The position numbers were made by a program, and so were the translations under genes. DNA of 16,608 nt from CAYHPY01 sp964358485. Its GTDB lineage: Bacteria; Elusimicrobiota; Elusimicrobia; UBA1565; UBA9628. Shown piece after piece: positions 6,793 to 15,300 of the stretch. The stretch's first letter is position 1. Each line of letters opens with the position of its first letter. Under the pieces are notes generated by a model, which saw only the letters and a program-made list of their open reading frames with translations, was not told the origin of the DNA and did not search any database. The stretch covers positions 1-16,608 of the forward strand of contig CAYHPY010000085.1 of the NCBI GenBank assembly GCA_964358485.1, written 5' to 3'.

Positions 6793-7814
6793 GGGGGGGC
6801 TCGCCCGTCCTGCGCGCCCTGGCCGGGGCGGCGCTTTTCCTTTCGGCCCTGGCGGGTTCTTCGGGCGCGGCGGGCGGAGGGGGAACCACGACCGGGGAAT
6901 TCCTGGCCTTGCCCCAAGGCGCGCGGCCGATCGGCATGGGGGGCGCCTTCGCGGCCCTGGCCGACGACGCGAACTCCCTTTGGTGGAATCCGGCCGGGTT
7001 GGCCCGGGCGAGGATCAAGGAAATTTCGGCCAGCCATACCCGCTACATCGAGGACATCGTCTCCGAATTCGGGGCTTTCGTTCTGCCGCTTTCACCCAAG
7101 GCGGGCACGCTCGGGGCCAGCTTCACCCATTACAACATTCCGGGTTTGACCTCTTACGACGCCAGTAAAAACGCCAGCGGAAAAATCACCGCCAACGCCT
7201 GGGCCGCTTCGATCGCCTACGGGCGTTACCTCGCCCCGAACATCTCGGCCGGGGTCAACGTGAAAATGGTCAACCAGAAATTTCACACCGAGAGCGGACG
7301 GGGTTTCGCGGCGGACTTCGGGGCCCAATATAAGCACCCCGCGTCCGGGTTCGGCGCGGGCTTCTCCGCCCAGAACATCGGCGGTTCGGCCCGGTTGGGC
7401 GAGGACACCAGTTCCCTGCCTCGGATGTTCCGGGGCGGAATTTCCTACACCCCTCCCAATTTCAAGAAGTTGACCTTCGCGTTGGACGAGGAAAAGCCCA
7501 ACGACGAGGATCCCAAGGCCCACGTTGGAGCCGAATGGAAAGTCAACAACGCCTTCACCTTTCGGTCCGGCTGGGAACAACTGCGCGATCTCGGGGGCGG
7601 GGCCGGGCTCTCCATGGGGTTGAGCTACATCACCATGCTGGGCGCTCCGTCGGGCTGGGCCGGCGAGGAAACCCCTTGGTGGGAGCGCAAATCCGCCGAG
7701 ACCGACACCTTGGTCAAACCCGACGGCGCGTATTTCGTTTTCGCCGACTACGCCTTCGTCTCCCTGGGTTCCTTCGGAGACACCCACCGCTTCACGCTGG
7801 GCGTCAAATTCTGA
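6789..7814 (+). CDS. PorV/UPF0164-family outer-membrane beta-barrel protein
   Basis: 341 aa with a GTG start inside the cargo gene's stop (GTGA overlap, 6789-6792), so it is translationally coupled. There is a signal peptide (about 1-28, Ala/Leu-rich), then the family signature GARPIGMGGAFAALADD followed by NSLWWNPAGLA (about 40-75). The rest alternates as amphipathic beta strands and ends in Phe (FTLGVKF), the usual C-terminal signal of outer-membrane barrels. In Bacteroidota, PorV shuttles type IX secretion cargo to the surface attachment complex, and many diderm phyla have paralogues of unclear role. The adjacent gene encodes a protein with a matching C-terminal domain, so a cargo/shuttle pair is a reasonable inference. 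No other type IX component is in the window. Confidence 0.85.
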   Translation: MRGGSPVLRALAGAALFLSALAGSSGAAGGGGTTTGEFLALPQGARPIGMGGAFAALADDANSLWWNPAGLARARIKEISASHTRYIEDIVSEFGAFVLPLSPKAGTLGASFTHYNIPGLTSYDASKNASGKITANAWAASIAYGRYLAPNISAGVNVKMVNQKFHTESGRGFAADFGAQYKHPASGFGAGFSAQNIGGSARLGEDTSSLPRMFRGGISYTPPNFKKLTFALDEEKPNDEDPKAHVGAEWKVNNAFTFRSGWEQLRDLGGGAGLSMGLSYITMLGAPSGWAGEETPWWERKSAETDTLVKPDGAYFVFADYAFVSLGSFGDTHRFTLGVKF

Positions 7815-7834
7815 CCTACAGCAAAAGGTAGGTC
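7813..7834. repeat. Hairpin overlapping both convergent stop codons
   Basis: Perfect 7-bp arms GACCTAC (7813-7819) and GTAGGTC (7828-7834) with an 8-nt loop. It contains most of the TGA of the porV-like gene (7812-7814) and the whole TAG of mgtE (7818-7816), which end only 1 bp apart. It may act as a compact bidirectional 3' end, though neither side has a clear U-tract. It carries the GACCTA motif shared with other junctions. Confidence 0.5.
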
Positions 7835-9177
7835 GCCAACCCGAAATACACGATGTTGCTTAGCAGGTCCGTCGTCGTCGTGATCAGCGGTCCCGTGGCG
7901 GTGGCCGGGTCGATTCCAAAATGCCGGAAAATGAAGGGCTCCCCCGCGGCCAAAGTCGAGGCGACCGTCATGGAGAAGAGCATCGAAAGGCCGACCACGG
8001 CCGATAGTTCCCAGCCGTAACGGGAACCGTAAAAGAGGTAAGCGGCGGCCGCGACCCCGCAACCGTAAATCACACCTAGCAGCGCCCCCACCCCGATTTC
8101 CTTGACGATGGTGACGGCTTCCTGGCCGGCTTTGATTTCCCCTGTGGCCATTCCGCGGACGATCAGGGTCGCCGTTTGGGACCCTACGTTGCCGCCCATG
8201 CCGGCGATCAGGGGGCTGAAGCTGGCCAGGGCCAGGATCTGGGCCAAGGTTCCCTCATAATATTTGACCACGGTGGAGACTCCCAATCCGCCGATGCAGG
8301 TGATGACCAGCCAGGGCAGGCGGCGGGTGGTCTGGAGCCAGACCGAGTCCTCCGCGGGCGACAACGGCATGCCGGCCATCTTGGCGAAGTCTTCCTCGGT
8401 CTCGGCGCTGGCGACCTCGTAAACGTCGCGGTAATCCACGATGCCCATCAATTTCCCGTCCGCGCCGACCACGGGGGCGCTGCGCAGCTTGTATTTCGCG
8501 AAGAGGCGCACGGCCTCTTCCTGGTCCATCTCGGGAGACAGCACCGTGGGGCCCGGATCCATCAATTCCCGGACGCTCATGTCCTTCGGAGAGACGACGA
8601 GGGCTTTGAGGCTCACCGCCCCGACCAACGGGCCGCTCTCCCCGTCGACCACCATCAAGGTGTCGAGATGGGTTTCCTCCAGGCGCCGCAGGCGGGTGGT
8701 GAGTTGGATGCGCTCGATGGCCTGCTTGGAGGACCACTTGGAGTCGAGCGCGAAATAGCGGCCCCGCATCAGGGCCCCCACGCTTTGCGGGGGGAAATCG
8801 AGGTATTTTTGGACGATTTCCTGCCCGGATTTTTTCAGGATCCCGTTGAGATGGCGGACCATCGGCTGGGGCAGGCCCCGGAGCATGCGCCCCGTCTCCG
8901 AAGGGTCGATCTCCTCGAGGAGTTCCTCGGCCTGGTCCTTCTGAAGCCCGGCGACCAACTCGGCCTGGGCGGGGGGGTCGAGTTCCTCGAAGAGTTGGAC
9001 GGCCCGGGCGCGGTTGCTGAGCCGGAAGACCACCGAGCGCTCCTCGGGCGTGAAATAATCCCAGGCCTCCGCCAGGTCGACGGGAGGAATGTCCCGCAGG
9101 CAGGTGCGGACCATGACGAATTCCCGCGCCTCCAGTAATTCCTTGAGATCATGGAGGTAGAGTTGGATCGTCTTCAT
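7816..9177 (-). CDS. mgtE: Magnesium channel/transporter MgtE
   Basis: 453 aa, full length. An N-terminal cytosolic helical superhelix (about 1-130, MgtE_N) is followed by two CBS domains (about 135-255, including APVVGADGKLMGIVDYRDV) that sense cytosolic Mg2+, and a five-helix membrane domain (about 285-453). Channel signatures are SPLIAGMGGNVGSQT (321-335) and DPATATGPLITTTTD (423-437); the final Asp437 should correspond to the pore Mg2+-binding Asp of Thermus MgtE. It acts in the inner membrane as a Mg2+-gated Mg2+ channel. It is convergent with the porV-like gene (1 bp between stops) and divergent from the giant gene. There is no Shine-Dalgarno; TATCAT lies 8 nt before the ATG. No M-box is visible in the short upstream region. 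Confidence 0.95.
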   Translation of the reverse strand: MKTIQLYLHDLKELLEAREFVMVRTCLRDIPPVDLAEAWDYFTPEERSVVFRLSNRARAVQLFEELDPPAQAELVAGLQKDQAEELLEEIDPSETGRMLRGLPQPMVRHLNGILKKSGQEIVQKYLDFPPQSVGALMRGRYFALDSKWSSKQAIERIQLTTRLRRLEETHLDTLMVVDGESGPLVGAVSLKALVVSPKDMSVRELMDPGPTVLSPEMDQEEAVRLFAKYKLRSAPVVGADGKLMGIVDYRDVYEVASAETEEDFAKMAGMPLSPAEDSVWLQTTRRLPWLVITCIGGLGVSTVVKYYEGTLAQILALASFSPLIAGMGGNVGSQTATLIVRGMATGEIKAGQEAVTIVKEIGVGALLGVIYGCGVAAAAYLFYGSRYGWELSAVVGLSMLFSMTVASTLAAGEPFIFRHFGIDPATATGPLITTTTDLLSNIVYFGLATYLLL

Positions 9178-9185
9178 CGGGAATC

Positions 9186-9191
9186 ATGATA
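9186..9191 (-). promoter_or_regulatory. -10-like hexamer before mgtE
   Basis: TATCAT on the minus strand, 8 nt before the mgtE ATG at 9177, with no Shine-Dalgarno between. This fits a leaderless transcript; no clear -35 box is present. Confidence 0.3.
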
Positions 9192-9218
9192 CCACTATTT
9201 CCCAGGCCCCGGAAGTTC

Positions 9219-9277
9219 ATAGGTCCTAAGGAAGCGTGGGCCCAAAAACTCCCCGACCATGGGCCCAAGGGACCTAT
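9219..9277. repeat. Long inverted repeat between mgtE and the giant protease gene
   Basis: Outer arms ATAGGTCC (9219-9226) and GGACCTAT (9270-9277) are perfect inverted copies. Inside lie two identical self-palindromes TGGGCCCA (9237-9244 and 9260-9267), which can also pair with each other. It shares the GACCTA/TAGGTC core with the other junction elements. It sits in the divergent intergenic region just upstream of the probable promoter of the giant gene, so it could be an operator or a mobile palindrome. Confidence 0.55.
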
Positions 9278-9303
9278 TGATCCAAATCAAACAATTCTAA
9301 AAT
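9277..9303 (+). promoter_or_regulatory. Probable promoter of the giant M50-AAA+ gene
   Basis: TTGATC (9277-9282) and TAAAAT (9298-9303) are separated by 15 bp, shorter than ideal. The predicted transcription start (about 9310) is only about 3 nt before the ATG at 9313, so the mRNA would be essentially leaderless. The block 9277-9350 is AT-rich, unlike the rest of the region. Confidence 0.45.
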
Positions 9304-9312
9304 TTGGTCGAT

Positions 9313-12300
9313 ATGAATACACTATTCACCGGAAAAAATTTAAAATCCTTGATGGGGGGCCTGCTCAGCGCGGCCTTGATCGCCACCTCTCCGGGTTTGG
9401 CCGGCTACGAAGCCGCCGCCCAGGCCATCCGCTCCTCGGGAGCCTCCCGGGGGTCGCAATCGGCCGTCCGCGGCCTTCTCCGGGTTTCGGGCGCGGGTTC
9501 CTCCCGGGAAATTTCTCCGTTGTCCGGATACATCGGACTCAAGGGCGCGCTCGGCCCCGTCGCCTCTCCGCGCACCGCGCCGGGCTCGGCCCCGGAAGGT
9601 CTGGCCCCTTCTTTGAGGGCGCCCGAGTTCTTTCCGGCGCAAACCGAGGCCGTTTCGCGCCGGGATTCCCAAGCCTCGGTCGAAGCCCGGACTTTCGTCT
9701 CCCCGGCCCCGGTTGAAGCCTCCAGCGCCATTTCCGCGCCCGCGCTCGGGCCGGCGGTCCAAGTCTCGGCCGCGCGCGAAAAATCCTCCCGCCCCGGTAT
9801 CCTCGCGGCGGTCGGTTCGGCGTTCTCCGGTTTCCTCCGTAAGCCGTCCCCGGAGGCCTCCCGCGAAATCTTCGATGGAGAACTGCGCCGCCCGGCCTTG
9901 GAGTCGGCTTCCCCCGAGCCTCGTCTTTCCCGGCTCGGGGGCCTGTCTCCCGCCGCCCCCGGGAACGCTCCGGAAACTCCCGCCGCGGTCCCCTCTCCCG
10001 GCAAACCCGCGCCCGCCTCCTCCGCCGCCAAGCCGCAGTCTTTCCTGGTTCGTTACGGCGTCCCCGCAGTCATTCTCCTGGGCGCCGCCGCGATCTTCCA
10101 GGCCCAACTGATCCCCGTGGCCCTGATCTCGGGCGCCTTGGTGGCCTCGATCCTGATCCATGAGACGGCCCATTTGTTCGCGTTGAGGCTCTATGGTGAC
10201 CGGACCCCCGCCGTCGCGGGGAGGGATTCCCTGAATCCGTTACGGAACATTTCCATGACCGGAACCATTTTGGTTCCGGCGGTGTCGCTGGCTGTTTCCG
10301 TCGCCCTTACGGGCTTTCCGTTTCTCTTCGGCTGGGCCAAACCGGTGCCCGTCGACTTCAACAATCTCAAGGACCCCAAAAAGGACGCGGCCAAGGTGGC
10401 CCTCTTCGGGCCGGCGGCTAATTTGGCCCTGGCGGCGGTCGCGGGCCTGGCCTGGCTGGCCCTGCCGGCCGCGGCGGCGGGCGGCGCGGCGGCGTTGGTG
10501 CTCTCCACGCTCTTCAAGATGAACCTCGCCCTGACCGTGTTCAACATGATCCCGATCCCGTCGCTCGACGGAGGAAAAGTTCTGGTGGGGCTTCTGCCGC
10601 AGAAGCTCTACGAGCGCTGGGTCTACAACCCGAACATCCCGGGCGGCTATCAGGACACCTTCCAGCGCATCTACGAAGGTCCCTCCAACATCCTGAGCCA
10701 CTTCCACGTCCACAGCCTGGAAAAGGTCAACGGACTGACTCGTTTGGCCAGCCTCCTGGCCTTGGGGGCCTTCTACGCCGTCTTTTTCTCCGTCCTGCAT
10801 GTGCCCCTGCTCTTCTTGGCACTGCCCTGCAGTTACGACTACTGGTGCATCCGCGAGAAAGTCCGTTCCGAAGCCGCGGTGAAGGATTTGATGGGGATCA
10901 TGAGCCAATGGGGCTCGGTGATCGCCCAGATCTCGGAGGACCTGGGGGCCAAGAGCGAGGTCAGCGCCTTCGAGGCCGAGCACGCCCTCAAAAACGCCCT
11001 GGAGACCGCCATCGACGAGCTCATGGACAAGGCGGAGTTCCGCGCCCTCTCCGATGAGGACAAGATCAAGGAACTCATGCGGGTCTATCCGGACGCCGCG
11101 GCGAAATTCCTGAAAGGCAAGAAGACGGTGGACGCCAACGGGAAGGAAGTGTGGGTCGGGGCCATGACCGAGGACTCCGAGGAGACGATCAAGAAAATCC
11201 TGGCCGACGCCCGTAACAAGCCTTATTTCGACCGGATCGAGGCCTGGCTCAAGGACCACGAGGTCTTTAAAAAGTGGGGCAGCCCCCATGAAAAGAAGAA
11301 GCTCAAGGATACTTTGGAAGAGGCCGACAACCAGCGGACCCAGGGCGGCCTGGGCGGGGGGACTCCTCCGCGCGCCCCGGGCTCGGACACCGGTTCGGCC
11401 GGCGAGGCCGCGTCCGGTCCCGCCCTCCACGCCGCCACGGGCCGCGGGGCGGATTCCACGCGGGTCCTTCGCCTCCGGTTCGCGGCGGGAACGGGTTTGG
11501 CGACGGCCGAGACCCTCGTGGAGCGGGCGTTGGAGGCAACCGAGCGGGCGATGACCCGGCAGGCGACCCTGACCGAGGAAACCCCGGGCGGCCCGCTCAA
11601 GATGCGGATCGAATTCCAGGACGCCGAGAGCCTCCCCGAGGCCCTGGGCCGCCTGATGCGGGAGACCTCCCTGCGCGCGATCATAGCTCCCCGGCCCGCA
11701 GTCGAGGCCTACCGGGCGGCTTCTTCGGCCGCTCCGGCCCCCGCCGAGAACCCCAACCAGGGGGAACTTCCATTTAACGAGCCCGCTCCGGTTTCCCCCG
11801 AGCCCGCCCCCGTCGCGCAAACCCCCGGGGAACCCGCTCCCGCCGTGCCGGAAGCTCCCGTCGCCCCGGCTCCCAACGAAAATCCCGAGGGGAGCCGGGA
11901 CGGCTCCCCTGCCGGGTCGACCGCCGCGCCGGTCTGGGACGAAGCCCGTTCCATTCTTGTGAAATTCACCCCGGGGACCCCTTCCGAAACCATCGAGGCC
12001 CAGGCCAAGACCTGGGGCCTGCGCCTGGTGGACGCCCAGTACCGTGGCGGGGACGGCCTGGCCCTGCTGGAGGTCCCGGAAGGAACCGATCCCGACTTCA
12101 TCGTCCGCAGCCTGGCCGATGAGATCGTCTCCGGGGGGGCGTATTTCGCGGTGACGCATCTCAAGGAGCGGGCCGTCCCTGTCCCCGCGGCTCCCGCCCC
12201 GGCGGCGGAGGTCATGGGGGACACGGCTAAAGCCATGTCCCCGCCCCAGGCCCGTCCGGAGCGGCGGGACCCGCAGGCCGCTTGGATGAATTTCCTCAAC

Positions 12301-15300
12301 ACCCGGGTCCTCTCCGACGGCAAAAGCACCTTGACCCCGGATCAGGTCAAGGGCTTGGCCCGCTACCTGCGCCCGGTCGACGCCGCGGGCAAAAACCCCA
12401 CGGTCGCCCGCAACCTCGAGCTCAAGAAGATCATTCCCATCCTGGCCTCCCCGCGCCGGATGCGCAACTCCGCCATTCTGGTGGGCGAAGCCGGGGTCGG
12501 CAAGACCGCCGTGGCCGAGGGGCTGGCCGAGCTCATCGAGCAGGCCCAGCACGCCGAAGAATTGGCCAAGGCGGGCCTCATCGACCAGGACCACTACCTC
12601 CAGCTCCAACGCCTCAGGGGCCGCTGGCTGGTGGAGTTCAACATCGACGCGCTCCTGAGCGCCGACGAGCCGGTCAAGGAGTTCAACGCATTCATCGCGC
12701 TGCTCCCGCTCCTGAGCCCCGCCCAGGGCGATCACGGCAATGACGTGATCGTGTTTATGGACGAAATCCACAAGCTCTTCATGGACCAAGCGGGCAAGAA
12801 GATCGCCAACGCCCTCAAGAACCCCCTGCGCGACGGCAAGTTGAGCCTCCTGGCCGCCACGACCGAGAAGGAGTTCAAGACCTATATCGCCTCCGACGAC
12901 GCCTTCAACCGCCGCATGGAGATGGTGACGGTTTCCGAGCCTACGGTGGACACCGTCATCGCCATGCTGCGCGGGGCCAAATCCTACTTGGAGAACCTCC
13001 ACGGGGCCGAGATTCCCGACGACGCGCTGGTCGCCGCCGCCAAGCTCTACCACCAATTCGACAAGAAGGATCACAACCCGAGCAAAGCCTTCAACGGCAT
13101 TCACGATTCCGCCGAGCTGGCGCGCCCCGAGAACATCCGCGGGGCCCTGGCCCTCGACATCCGCGAAACCTGGCGGCAGCTGGTTCTGGCCGTCGACGAG
13201 GCGCGCCGGGCCATGGCCGAGAAGGCCCTGCCCTCGGCGTTGGCTTTGCCCGCGACGCTCTACAACAAGGTCGCCGCCCTGGCCCAGCAGGCCGTGGAGC
13301 TCTACGGAAAGCTCTCCGGCGTCGCCGACGGCAAAGGGCAGGTCTCGGTGGACCTCATCAAGCGGACCTTGGCCGAGAAGACCGGGATCGCCTCCGGCCA
13401 GCTCAGCCTGGGCAACGAGGATTCCTCGCGCTACGTGAACATGGAGGCCGAGATCGGCAAGCGCGTCATCAACCAGGACCGGGCGTTGACCGCGCTGGCC
13501 AACGCCGTGCGCCGCAACAAGGCCGGGGTGTCCAACCCCAACCGCCCGATGGCCAAGTTCCTCATGGTCGGCCCGACCGGCGTCGGCAAGACCTATGTCG
13601 CCAAGGAGTTGGCGCGCTTTTTATTCGACGACCCCAACGCCATGGTGCGTTTCGACATGTCCGAATTCATGGAGGAGCACACCTATATGCGCCTGGTGGG
13701 CGCGCCGCCCTCCTACGTCGGCTACGGCGAAGGCGGCCAGCTCACCGAGGCCGTGCGCAAGAAGCCCTACTCCGTCATCCTCTTCGACGAGATCGAGAAG
13801 GCCCACCCCAAGGTCTGGAACATCTTCCTGCAGATCCTCGACGACGGACGCCTGACCGACTCCGAGGGGCGGACCATCGACTTTAAGAACACCGTCATCC
13901 TCTTCTCCTCGAACTCCGGCATGGAGGTCGTGGATGGCGAGAAGTACGCGGGGTTGCTCGCTCGCGCCGAGACTCCCGAGCAGAGAGCCGCCGTCGAGGC
14001 CGCCTGGGACGCCGAGATCGCCTTGGCCGTGAAGGAAGGCATCCGCGGGCGCTTCAAGCCCGAGTTCATCAACCGTCTCGACGAGGACCCCGCCTCCAAG
14101 GACAAGTGGGTGATCTTCAACCGGCTCAAGGCCGAGCACATGGGGACGATCGCCAAGCTCCAGATAGCCGAGTTCCAGGCCCTGCTCAAGGAGCGTTATG
14201 ATTCCGAGCTCCGCTGGTCCGACGAGGTGGTGGAACTGCTCAAGACCGAGGGCTTCTCGCCCCTCTACGGCGCGCGTCCCATGACGGGGGCCGTCGAAAA
14301 GCACATCATCGACCCCTTGGCCCGGTGGATCCTGGAACAGGCGGCGGCGGGCAAGAAGGACGTCCAAGGTTCGCTGATCACCGTGGGCGTGCGCGAGGGC
14401 AAGATCTCCTTCTCCTACGAGCCCCGTCCGGCGGCGGAGCCCGAGCGGCTGAGCCTGCAGGGCGCGGCCCAGGGCTTGGCGCGGCAGGTGCTGGAATGGG
14501 CCGAGGGCGTGACCTCCGGCTCGCGTTCGGCTCCGACCGAAGAGGAGTTCGACGGGCTTCTGCGGGGGCTGCTCTCGCCCCCCGTGGCAGTCGGGGGGGG
14601 CACCTCTAAAGTGGTGTCCCCGCCTTCGGTTGCGGCGCGCCCGTTCTTCAATCCCGGCGTCGCGGGTCCCGCGGCCCTGGAGACCGGCAAGAAGGCCGTC
14701 GCGGCCCACAACAACCCGAACCAAGCCGACGACAACATGCGCTACGAGATCAAGAAAATCAAACATACGATCGAAGAGGCCCAATGGCCGGAGTCCTTGC
14801 GCGATCTCGTCGCCCCGCCGGTTTCGGCGGTGGGGGTGGGCTGGCTCAAGCACTTCATCCGCCACGCCAAGGAATCGGCCACGAAGGCCGGCTCCTCAGA
14901 GCCCGTCCGGCTCGAAAGCGCCGTGGATGAGGACTACATCCGCCTGGCGGTCCGGACCTCCCATGCCATGACTCCCGAGGAGGCGGCGCTTTTGGCCGCG
15001 CACTTCACCGGGCCGGCCCCCAAGAGCTTCGAAGAGGCCCAGGCCATGGCCGACGACCGGAACCTCACCAGCGCGATGGTCTGGGACCACCACCTTTGGG
15101 ACCTCTACCGGCGCCTCTCGGCCGTGCCGGGAGCGCGTTTCGGGACCCATTTCGACGGCGCGGGGACGGAGTATTGGCTGGAATTGCCCAAGCACGGCTC
15201 GGCCGTCGACAACGCCCCGCCGGGCGCGCCCATCCCCACCCCGCACCAGGCCAAGTGGAATTCCATGACCCGGGAACTCCTGGTCCGCATGCTGCGCCAG

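Noticed and set aside
9178..9312. M-box magnesium riboswitch upstream of mgtE
   Set aside because: The likely transcript start is within a few bases of the ATG, and the region is occupied by an inverted repeat unlike the M-box.
11758..11775. QGELPF resembling a DNA sliding-clamp binding motif (residues 816-821)
   Set aside because: It lies in a low-complexity Pro/Ala linker of a membrane protein, and a six-residue match is not significant.
10240..13104. 954-codon open frame on the minus strand
   Set aside because: It lies antisense to the M50-AAA+ frame, whose conserved motifs are unambiguous. Its translation is low-complexity Gly/Arg/Leu/Val-rich with no recognisable domain, typical of the antisense frame of a GC-rich gene. 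The minus-strand frames at 13621-14865 and 14896-15918 are the same kind of shadow.
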